The translations under genes and the position numbers were made by a program. The notes under the pieces were generated by a model, which did no database searches, was not told where the DNA came from, and was given only the letters and a program-made list of their open reading frames with translations. This document shows positions 48,721 to 57,884 of a stretch of DNA of 61,470 nt, in pieces. The stretch comes from an uncultured Clostridia bacterium (GTDB lineage: Bacteria > Bacillota > Clostridia > TANB77 > CAG-508), in assembly GCA_947628215.1 (NCBI GenBank), contig CANQYZ010000008.1:1-61470 (forward strand), read 5' to 3'. Within the stretch, counting starts at the first letter, position 1. Every line of letters begins with the position of its first letter.

Positions 48721-48918
48721 TATCTTTATTCCTTATATTATTTGAGTATTTATATTTTTTCTTAATAATCAATATACAAATGCTGTATATTGATATTAAT
48801 ACCATATTATACCATATATTATTATTACATGAATAAATTAGATAAAAATTAGCAAGCAATTTTTATTTTCCATAAAAAAATCCCTTCATACTCTTAAGTA
48901 CAAAAGGAAAATTTAAAA

Positions 48919-49233
48919 TTATAAAGCATTTCCATTTTCTGATAAAAAATCACATATGACATCTTCTGATGCAATAGGCGTAACTTTATTTTTAGATAAA
49001 ATTGCAAGCAATTTATTTACCATTGTTTCATTATTGCATACATTTTTAATATACTTATTTTCTAAAATTTCTTGCTGATTGCTTACTTCTCTTTTATTAA
49101 TTTCTATATCATATTCATTCTTATCTTTTTTTAATATTTTAAAATATTCTATTTCCATTAAATCAATATTACTATCCAATAGCTCTTCATCTTGATATGA
49201 AACCTTTGAAAATATTTCTCTCATTTCTAGCAT
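48919..49233 (-). CDS. DUF6514-like small protein
   Basis: A 104-residue protein resembling the clostridial DUF6514 family: an N-terminal IEYFKILKKDKNEYDIEINK strand region and a C-terminal helix pair with NNETMVNKLLAILSKNKVTP and a DVICDFL end. No catalytic motif and no membrane segment. GGGGAGG lies only two bases before the first ATG; the second ATG at 49224 (11-base spacing) is an alternative start. AT-rich like native genes, unlike the two small genes just upstream. Function unknown. Confidence 0.6.
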   Translation of the reverse strand: MLEMREIFSKVSYQDEELLDSNIDLMEIEYFKILKKDKNEYDIEINKREVSNQQEILENKYIKNVCNNETMVNKLLAILSKNKVTPIASEDVICDFLSENGNAL

Positions 49234-49301
49234 AACCTCCCCTTACAAGACTATAGTAGCTTTTCTAGTAAACGTCAAGGAAAATCGTATGTGTGCATTC
49301 G

Positions 49302-49346
49302 ACAAAAAACGACACAGAGAAAAGAAGTCTCCTCTCTGTGCCGATT
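49302..49346 (-). terminator. Terminator of the first small membrane-protein cassette
   Basis: A stem of about 13 bp pairs GGCACAGAGAGGAGA-type sequence with TCTCTGTGTCG, followed on the minus strand by six T. It immediately follows the gene at 49350-49664. Confidence 0.8.
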
Positions 49347-49349
49347 TGG

Positions 49350-49664
49350 TTAGTTGCCTCTCTCTCTCTCCCTGGTCTTTTTTACATCTTTTTTTGTTGC
49401 AATTACATATATACTGATTTGGAAAACCAGCACCATGATACCAGCAACAATGCCGCCCGTTTTGAAGCATCCAATGCTCCACGATGCAACCCAGATGAAG
49501 TAAAGCACAGTCAAGAAGAGATTTGCGCGACCTACGAAGCAAGCAACCATTCCGACACACGTAAGCAAAAGCGTACCGATAAGGCTGTTGTGTGCAACGA
49601 GATGGAGAGCCATCATAAGCCGCTGGCAACCGAACCATAAAACCATCCAAACCAAATATGCCAT
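49350..49664 (-). CDS. Small four-helix membrane protein A, foreign composition
   Basis: A 104-residue protein of unknown function. I start at the ATG at 49664 (MAYLVWMV), because AGGAGGTG lies six bases upstream and the paralogue at 49802-50092 starts at the same point; the frame is open to 49712. Three to four hydrophobic helices fill residues 3-85, and the tail KKDVKKTRERERGN is strongly basic. It aligns with the neighbour protein: MAYLVWMVLWFGCQRLMM against MRYVFWMIAWVISQRMMM. GC content is well above native genes, and it uses CGG for the Arg of the QR pair (plus 49620-49622). Own promoter and terminator. Confidence 0.72.
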   Translation of the reverse strand: MAYLVWMVLWFGCQRLMMALHLVAHNSLIGTLLLTCVGMVACFVGRANLFLTVLYFIWVASWSIGCFKTGGIVAGIMVLVFQISIYVIATKKDVKKTRERERGN

Positions 49665-49721
49665 AAAAGCACCTCCTAAGTAAGTAGTATTTGGATTTAT
49701 CAAATGGGCCAATCTATTATA

Positions 49722-49750
49722 ATTATAACATATTTGAGGCTTATTCTCAA
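49722..49750 (-). promoter_or_regulatory. Promoter of small membrane protein A
   Basis: Minus-strand TTGAGA, 17-base spacer, TATAAT. It lies just after the terminator of the second cassette, so gene A is transcribed independently. Confidence 0.58.
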
Positions 49751-49756
49751 ATAAAA

Positions 49757-49800
49757 AAGGGAAGAGAGCTTATAAGGAAACCCCTCTAAGCTCTCACCTT
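49757..49800 (-). terminator. Terminator of the second small membrane-protein cassette
   Basis: Stem GAGAGCTTA/TAAGCTCTC, followed on the minus strand by TTCCCTTTTTTATTT. Confidence 0.8.
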
Positions 49801-49801
49801 T

Positions 49802-50092
49802 TTAGTGTCTTCTTTTGCCATCAAGTGCCATCGCAAGCAGTATTCCGTTCAAAGATAACCCGACTAAGGCATTTACTATCTCCCCATCGAATATGCATAC
49901 GAAGAACCAGAGTCCCAGCATTGCATACGTAATGTAGAGAAGTAACTTTCCTTCACGAATAATCATCGCACATATCACCGAAATAATGCTCTGAATTACT
50001 GTAAAGAAAAAGCTCCGGCAGTCTATGATACCAATGAGCATCATCATCCGCTGCGAGATCACCCAGGCAATCATCCAAAATACGTATCTCAT
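49802..50092 (-). CDS. Small four-helix membrane protein B, foreign composition
   Basis: A 96-residue paralogue of protein A. Hydrophobic helices cover about residues 3-20, 28-45, 50-68 and 72-90, with a short basic end (DGKRRH). The shared N-terminal signature is a Trp-Met pair, Trp, then QRMMM. It contains CGG as arginine twice (plus 50015-50017 in CRSF and 50048-50050 in QRMM), both followed by A. GGAGGG precedes the ATG. The -35 of its promoter begins at the htrA stop. The function cannot be inferred; topology would suit a small membrane regulator or a holin-like protein, but I see no specific support. Confidence 0.7.
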   Translation of the reverse strand: MRYVFWMIAWVISQRMMMLIGIIDCRSFFFTVIQSIISVICAMIIREGKLLLYITYAMLGLWFFVCIFDGEIVNALVGLSLNGILLAMALDGKRRH

Positions 50093-50146
50093 TGTCTTCC
50101 CTCCGAAAAAAAAGATTTTTTCTTGCCTGAACGTACTTTACATAAT

Positions 50147-50175
50147 ATTATAGCATATTTTATTTTCTCTTACAA
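50147..50175 (-). promoter_or_regulatory. Promoter of small membrane protein B
   Basis: Minus-strand TTGTAA, 17-base spacer, TATAAT. The -35 box overlaps the end of the htrA gene. Confidence 0.55.
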
Positions 50176-51282
50176 TTTCTTAGAAAGCTTTATTTTTAAC
50201 ACAAATTCATTCTTATTTCTCTTTACAGTTAAACTTACCACATCTCCTGGTTTTTTACTGTAAATATATTCTCTTAGATTGCACATTCTGTTTATCTCTA
50301 AATCATCTATTTTTACTATAATGTCTCCTTCTTTGATATTAGCATTTTTTAGATTACTTCTTTTATTTATATTTTCAACATATACTCCATTTTCAAAATC
50401 AGTCACATCTTTTAAATATGGTATTACTTCTCTGTCATACCCGTATATTCCAAGATAAGCTTCTTCAAATTTTCCCTCTTCTTCAAATTTCTTAATAATT
50501 GGCTTTACTATATTTATTGGAATTGCAAATCCAATCCCATCTGCTTCATTTACTTTAACAGATGTAATTCCTATTATCTCACCTTTTTCATTTATAAGTG
50601 GTCCGCCACTATTTCCTTCATTTATAGTTGCATCTGTTTGAATAAGCCCTTCCATATATGAGTAAGTATTGTCTTCATTTTTTATTTTTATAGTTCTATT
50701 AATTCCACTAATTATTCCAGATGTTACTGTCTGTCTAAATTCAAAGCCTACAGGATTTCCTACAGCATATGTTTTTTGGCCTATAGAAACTTTGCTAGAA
50801 TCACCTAAAGCAACACTTTTTAATCCATCTATTCCTATCTTTATAATTGCAAGGTCTATTTCTTCATCTGCCCATACAACGCTTCCCTTATAAGATATGC
50901 CTGTGTCTAACGTAACATAGCAATTATTATACTCATTTCCTACTACATGTTCATTTGTTAAAATATATCCCTTTTTAGATACTATAACACCTGTTCCAAG
51001 ACCTAAACTTTCTACTCCATTTTCTAAGAATATACTTGTTCCATTTTTCTTAAGCTTAGATATTCCAACTACTCCTTTTATGGAATTTTCAAGATTCTCC
51101 TCTACTTTTCCATTATTTTCTACAGTTCTTAAAAGTTTAGTTCCAATTGCTACCTTTTCATAATTATAGATTTGACTATCTAAATATAAAATGTAAATTA
51201 TAATTCCTAGAAAAGAGCTAAGAAGTATTATAAGTATTTGTATAGCAATATTTTTAAATCTATTTTTCTCTATACTATACAT
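50170..51282 (-). CDS. HtrA-like membrane-anchored serine protease (S1C, PDZ)
   Basis: A 370-residue DegP/HtrA-family protease. One N-terminal membrane helix (about 12-32) anchors it. The trypsin-like domain has the triad His in NEHVVG (about 113), Asp in EEIDLAII (about 143) and Ser in NEGNSGGPL (about 224). A single C-terminal PDZ domain follows (about 275-365, YLGIYG and NIKEGDIIVKIDD). It degrades or refolds damaged proteins outside the membrane under envelope stress. GGAGGG precedes the ATG. It diverges from the NRPS gene across a 243-base gap. Confidence 0.93.
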   Translation of the reverse strand: MYSIEKNRFKNIAIQILIILLSSFLGIIIYILYLDSQIYNYEKVAIGTKLLRTVENNGKVEENLENSIKGVVGISKLKKNGTSIFLENGVESLGLGTGVIVSKKGYILTNEHVVGNEYNNCYVTLDTGISYKGSVVWADEEIDLAIIKIGIDGLKSVALGDSSKVSIGQKTYAVGNPVGFEFRQTVTSGIISGINRTIKIKNEDNTYSYMEGLIQTDATINEGNSGGPLINEKGEIIGITSVKVNEADGIGFAIPINIVKPIIKKFEEEGKFEEAYLGIYGYDREVIPYLKDVTDFENGVYVENINKRSNLKNANIKEGDIIVKIDDLEINRMCNLREYIYSKKPGDVVSLTVKRNKNEFVLKIKLSKKL

Positions 51283-51525
51283 CTAAAATCCCTCCACAAA
51301 ATCTAATAAATATTTTTTGTCTTATATCTGACTTTTATTCAAAAAATTTCCTTTAGTCTTTAAATTAATACGTTTTTATTACTTTTTAATTGCTTTTTAT
51401 TTATTTTTTAGTAACATTTAAGACAATTGCATAAGATTTTTATATAATTACAGTGGTTATATATAGGTACTTAAATTGTAGAAAATACTATACTAAAAAG
51501 GTTTTAAAAAAATGGTGATTTAAAA

Positions 51526-54500
51526 ATGCTAAAAAAGGATGTTTATAACTTAACAAACCCTCAAAAGAATATGCTAAGAGCTGAGCAAACGGCTGAAAAA
51601 GGAAGTCATATAAATGATATAAATTCATTTATGAAACTAGATGGAAATTTAGATCCAGAAATACTTTCTAAAACACTAAACAAGATTATTGAAATAAATG
51701 ATTCTTTTAGACTAAAGTTTGTAGAAAAAGATGGTGATGTACTTCAATATGTTGAAGATTATGAATATGTTCCTATTGAAGTTATTCATTTTGATAAAGA
51801 TGATATTTCTGATTTTTTAGAAGATTTTAAGAAATTAGAAGTAAATTTAAAGACCACATTTATTTTTAAAATCGGAATTACTCCAAGCTGTTCTTTTGTA
51901 TTTTATAAATCACATCATATAATCTCTGATGCTTGGGGAATGACTCAAGTTGCAGAACAAATAAAAGAAATATATACAAAGCTTTCAAGTGGTGAGGATT
52001 TATCCTCTTACGCTAAACCTAGCTATTTAGATTTTATAGAAAGAGAAAATAAATATTTTGAATCTAATAAATATAAACTAGATACTGAATTTTGGTCAGA
52101 ATATGTAAAAAGTATGACACCTTCTAAAATATTTAATGCTTATATGGATAAAACACAAGGAACTAGATTTGAATATGTTTTAGATGATGAACTTTTTTCT
52201 AAAATTGAAGAATTTTGTAAAAAGAATAGTATTACTGAATACTCTTTCTTTTTAGCAATACTTGCAATTTACTTTAATAAAATCTATAGCAAAAAAAGTC
52301 TTGTAGTTGGTACTCCATTTTTAAATAGACAAAAAAGGAATAATGAGTTTGAAGAAACAGGTCTTCATATTATGACTATGCCTTTAAATATTAATATTGA
52401 TACTTTTGATTTTATTAAGCTTTGTACTGATATAGGACATAGCAATATGGCTTTATATAAGCATTCTGGTATGTCTTATTATGAAATAAAAAAATTATAT
52501 AGTGACTACTCTGGAGATTTAGAAGATTTATTTGAAGTTGGATTTTCTTACCAAATAAATAAACTTACTAATTCTATGGAATCTAGAGATAAAGGTGTTT
52601 GCTCTTGGCTATTTTGCGGTGAGCAAACACAAGCTTTGACTATGCATGTATCTACTTTAAATAATTATAAAGTATTATTTTATGATTATCTTTATAGCTG
52701 CTTTACAAGTGAAGAAATAGAAAAAATGAATAAAATAATACTAAATCTTATAAACCAAGTAGTAGTAAAAGAAATTTACGAAATTGATAAATTAACGCCA
52801 CTTACTGATGATGACATAGATTCTTTATCTACATTTAATAATACAGGAAATGTATCAAAATCAAATGATACTGTAATTAGCATATTTGAAGATATTGCTA
52901 AAAAATATCCAGACAATGTTGCTATTGTAATTCAAGATAAAAGTATTACTTATTCTGAATTAAAGAAAAAAATAAATACTTTAGCTGCTCTATTAAAATC
53001 TAGAGGGGTTACTTTAAATACACCAGTTGCACTATTTTTTGATAAAAGTATTGAAATGATAATTGCAATGTTTGCAGTACTTAAATGCCGGTGGATGTTA
53101 TGTTCCAATTTTACCTAATGAAAATCCAGATAGAGTAAATTATATTTTAAATGATTGCAATCCTAAAATCATACTTACACATAAACATTATGATGGTTTT
53201 CTAATGTATCCTTTTGAAGTTATAAATATAGATACTATTGATTTAGATAAAAAGAAAAATAATGTTAATGTAGAAATTACTCCTGAAAATGTAGCATATA
53301 TAATCTATACATCAGGATCAACTGGAAATCCAAAAGGTACAATGGTCACACATAAAAACATCTGCAGTTTAAAAAAATCAATTGAAAATGATTTTATTTT
53401 AAAAGCAACTGAAAAAGATGTATCTATGTCTCTTCTAAAGTATTCTTTTGATGCTTCTGGAATAGACATATATACTTCTCTACTTTTTGGTGGAAAGCTT
53501 GTTTTAGTATCTAAAGAAGATGAATTAAATCCTGAAAAGGTAATTAGAATAATTGAAAATCAAAAAGTTACAAGATCTTTCTTAATTCCAAAATGGATTG
53601 AACATATTGCACTTCAAGATAAACTTTTAGATGCAGATATTAGTAGCTTAAAAATACTTGGTACTGGTGGTGAAGTATTAAAACCATATATTTTAGAAAG
53701 TCTTCTTTCTAAGTATAGTAATTTAAAAGTACTAAATTTGTATGGTCCTACTGAAACTACTATGTTTACTACTATAAAGCCTATAAGTATTTATGAAATT
53801 AAAAACAATTATACAAGTATTGGGAAACCAATATATGGTGCAAGACTTGCAATTGTTAATGAATTTAATGAACTTTTACCAATTGAATCTAAAGGTGAAC
53901 TTGTAATTTATGAAGATGATAATTCTATTTTAAATATTGCTGATGGATATTTAAATCTTCCTGAACAAACCGAAAAAAGATTTATTAAAATGTATCATTC
54001 TATACTAAAAAAGAATGTACGAGCTTATAAAACTGGAGACATTGCAAAAATAAATAAAAATCTAGAGATAGAATTTGTTGGAAGAACTGATGACATTGTA
54101 AAAATAAATGGTGGATATCTTGTAGCTTTAAATGAAGTAGAAAATCAAATAAATAAAGCTTTGGGAAATGATTACGAAGTTTGCCCTGTAGCAGTACCAT
54201 ATCATAATAGTAAGATAATTGTTCTTTTTGTAAAACAATCAGATAATCAAGTCTCTGTAGATACTATTAAAGACTATATAAATAAAAATATTTCATTCTA
54301 TATGAGACCTAAAAAATATATTGAAATAGAAGATTTTCCAAGAAATTCTTCTGGAAAAATTAATAAAAAAGAGTTAAAAGAACTTGCTCAAAAATATTTA
54401 CTTGAACGTACAAACAAAATAATATCTCCAAGAACAGATACTGAAAAAGAGATTTTTGAAATAGTCTCTAGCATTTCTAAATCAAAAGATTTATCAATAC

Positions 54501-55792
54501 TAGATGATTTTGTAGATGATTTAGGATTAGATTCTTTATCTATTACTACTCTATACTCTGCTCTATCTAAATATAATATTGCTATACAAGATATTTATAA
54601 TAACTCTAACATTAAAGATTTAGCAGATTATATTGATAATAATAATGATACTGAAATTACGCCTGATTTATCAAACTTACAAAATGCAAAAATTTTAAAT
54701 AATGTTAGAAAATTTGATTTAAGTACAGTGCTTTTGACTGGTGTAACAGGATTTCTTGGAATTCATCTCTTAAGAGAATTATTATTTGATAAAAATGTAA
54801 AAAAGATTTATTGCATAATTAGAAATAAAATAATTAATTTATCTAGTAAAAATAGATTAGATAAGGCTTTAGAATATTACTTTTCAAATGATGAAGAGAT
54901 ATTAAATTTAATTAATGAAAAAGTTCAAATATTAAATGGAGATATTACAAAGTCTTCACTTGGACTTGATAAAAAGACTTATACTATGCTTCAAGATGAG
55001 GTTACTACAGTTATAAACTCAGCTGCAAATGTAAAACATTTTGCAAAAATTTCTCAAATCAGAAAAGATAATGTTATAAGTGTTGATAACTTAATTGAAT
55101 TTTGCCAAAATAAAATTTCACTTGCTCATATCTCTACTTTATCAGTAGCAGGATATCAAAGTGATGAAGTAAATAATAGAATTTACAATGAAAATACACT
55201 TTATATTGGTCAAGATTTTAATAACAATCCTTATCTTATAAGTAAATTTGAAACCGAGAAAAATATACTTATCAAAGCAAATAGCGTCGGTCTAAATGCT
55301 GTTATTTTTAGACTTGGAAATATTATGCCAAGATATTCTGATGGGGTATTCCAAGAAAATTACACTCAAAATGTATTTTTATCAGCAATTAGTTCTATAT
55401 TAAAATCTGGTGTTATTACTCAAGATTTAAATAGTTTAAAGATTGAATTTAGCCCTGTTGATAAATGTAGCAATATTATATTAAAAATTTTAAATGCTGG
55501 AAGGTCTAATACAATTTATCATGTTTTAACTGATAAATTAATAACAATTTTTGAATTTAAATCAATGCTTAAAGAGCTTGGATATAACATATCAGATGTA
55601 AATTTTCAAACTTTTATAGACACCTTAAGTCAATATAGCGATGAATATACTAAAGAATACATACTCGGAAATAAACTAAATCCATATTCTCAAGATCTAA
55701 CATTAGACTTATTAAAACAATTAGGAATAACCTGGGAAGAATTTGATATACAATATTTAAAGAAAATAATAGATGTAATTAAAAAATTTTAG
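51526..55792 (+). CDS. Single-module NRPS: condensation, adenylation, carrier, reductase; read through a +1 shift at CGG
   Basis: The joined product is about 1421 residues. A condensation domain (1-430) has HHIISD at about 129-134. The adenylation domain begins about 465; core A3 is YTSGSTGNPKGT (about 593), A7 YKTGDIA, A8 FVGRTDDIVKINGGY, A10 SSGKINKKE. The carrier domain has LGLDSL (Ser about 1002). The reductase domain has TGVTGFLG (about 1070) and YLISK (about 1237), releasing the product as an aldehyde or alcohol. The break is in core A2: FAVLKC, then in-frame CGG at plus 53089-53091. Skipping the C gives LKCGGCYVPI, matching LKAGGAYVPI. The first frame alone would lack nearly all of the adenylation domain. 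A membrane histidine kinase follows after 18 bases. Confidence 0.9.
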
Positions 55793-55810
55793 AAAGGTCT
55801 GTGATTTATT

Positions 55811-57839
55811 TTGAAAGATACAAAAGAGGTAAAATCATTTAAAAGGAAGTTTATTTGGCTTGTATCTATAATAGATGCAATTACTGTAATATTAACCTAC
55901 AATATAATGCCACTAGTTCAAGGTTTTCCACCTAATTCAGAGGACTTAGCATTTCAAAGTGCAGTTCTTCCAGTAACACATATTCAGCAATATATAATTG
56001 TATTTTTTATAGGTATTACAGTTCACCTTCTTACTTTTAAATTTTTAATGAAAGATATTTATAAATATTTAAACAAATATTATAGAAAAGAAAATATATC
56101 TTATAAAGAAATATACAATGTTAGAAAGAAATGTATAAATATACCTTATAAAGTTGCAATATTTCACATTTTCTTGATTATTGGTATTGGAATTATATTT
56201 AACTTCATAATGCTTGCTTCTGCTTTTGCAATAATTAAATTTACTCTTATGATTGTGGCTATTGCTTCTGTTATTGCTATTGCAATTTTAGTTGGTACTC
56301 AAAAGTTATTTTATAGCGTAATTATGACTACATATAATTTAACTGACAAATATGAAAGAAATATTGGATATAGAATTACAAATTCTAAAAACTTACTACT
56401 TCAGGTTATACCAGTAATCTGCGTTATAATGATTGTCGTAACACTTATTGGATATTCTCAGACAGTAAGTCAAGAAGGACTTGCTACTGCAAATTATTAT
56501 AAAGCTTATTTAAGTAGTAAAAATATAAAACCATCTGAAGTTGATATGCAATCTTTGAAAGATATTTTATCATCTATTCCTCTTGAAAATGAAGATGATT
56601 ACTATTACATAATCTCACCAAATGATGAAGAAATATTTGTATCAAAAGAAGATGGCTCAATCAGTGATTTCGTATTAAAATATAGAGATTTCTTCTTCAA
56701 AGAAGATTCAGGAATGTTATATGAAAAGTTTGAATCAGATGAACAACTATATGCTTTAAAATTAAAAGATTCTGACGGAAGAGAATGGTATGTTGGATAT
56801 AAATTTATTGTAATGGATTCAGATTTATTAATCTACTATACAGAAATTATTGTATTAGTTATTTTTGCATTCTCAGTACTTCTATTAATATGGTCAAGAA
56901 ATATATCTAATAACTTAATTAAAACAACAAGTAGATTAAAAGAAATGGCTGAAGAAGAAGATTCTGTGGATGATACTAAACCTTTACCAATTGCTTCAAA
57001 TGATGAGTTTAGCGACCTAGCATATTATTTTAATAAGATTCAAGAAATAAATAAGCAAAACGTACAAACAATTAAAAATAGTCAAGATCTATTAATAGAA
57101 AGAGAAAGACTTGCATCACTTGGTCAAATGGTTGGTGGTATAGCACATAACTTAAAAACTCCTATTATGTCTATATCTGGTGCTGCTGAAGGTTTATCTG
57201 ATTTAACAAAAGAATTAGATTTATCTATAGGAAATTCTCAAGTTACTGAAGAAGATTATCATGCTATTGCAAGTGATATGAATACATGGATTGAAAAAAT
57301 TAGAACTCATACATCTTATATGTCTGACGTAATTACTGCTGTAAAAGGTCAAACAGTCGTATTTTCAGAAGAGCAAATCTATCCATTCTCTGTATCTGAG
57401 CTATTTAAACAAGTTGAAATCCTAATGAGACATGAACTTAAAAACTCTATCACAAAACTTGTTATAGATAATCAAACATCAGATAAAGACCAAATTTATG
57501 GAAGTATAAATAGCATGGTTCAGATTTTAAATAATATGATTTCAAATTCTATTCAAGCATATAACAATAATGAAGAAGAAATGCCAATTAATTTAACTGC
57601 TAAAATAGATAATAATAAGATAGTAATTAGTGTACAAGATTTTGGACCAGGACTTCCAGAAAACGTAAAACAGAAGTTATTTAAAGAAATGATTACAACT
57701 AAAGGAAAAGAAGGAACAGGACTTCGGACTATATATGTCTTACTCAAATGTAAAAGCTCATTTCCATGGAAATATTACTTTTGATACATCAAGTAAAGGT
57801 ACTACTTTCTATATTACTTTACCTATTTACAAAAATTAA
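55811..57839 (+). CDS. Membrane sensor histidine kinase, read through a +1 shift at CGG
   Basis: The joined product is about 675 residues. About six membrane helices (about 15-30, 60-80, 110-160, 195-220, 345-370) flank an extracytoplasmic sensor region (about 220-340). A HAMP-like segment precedes the dimerisation helix LASLGQMVGGIAHNLKTP with phospho-acceptor His about 446. The ATPase domain has NNMISNSIQAY (N box) and DFGPGLPE (G1). The G2 box reads GTGL, then an in-frame CGG at plus 57725-57727; skipping its C gives GTGLGLYMSYSN and adds the last 36 residues to 57839. Without it the kinase ends in the wrong frame inside the ATP lid. The start is TTG at 55811, with AGAAAGG upstream. The response regulator follows. 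Confidence 0.9.
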
Positions 57840-57884
57840 TTTTTATGATTTTATATAAATATAAAAAGAAAGGTAAAAAAAGTT

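Noticed and set aside
49243..49712. Overlapping frames on both strands over the small membrane protein region
   Set aside because: Only the frame ending at 49350 has a ribosome binding site, promoter, membrane topology and similarity to the neighbouring paralogue; the others are shadows.
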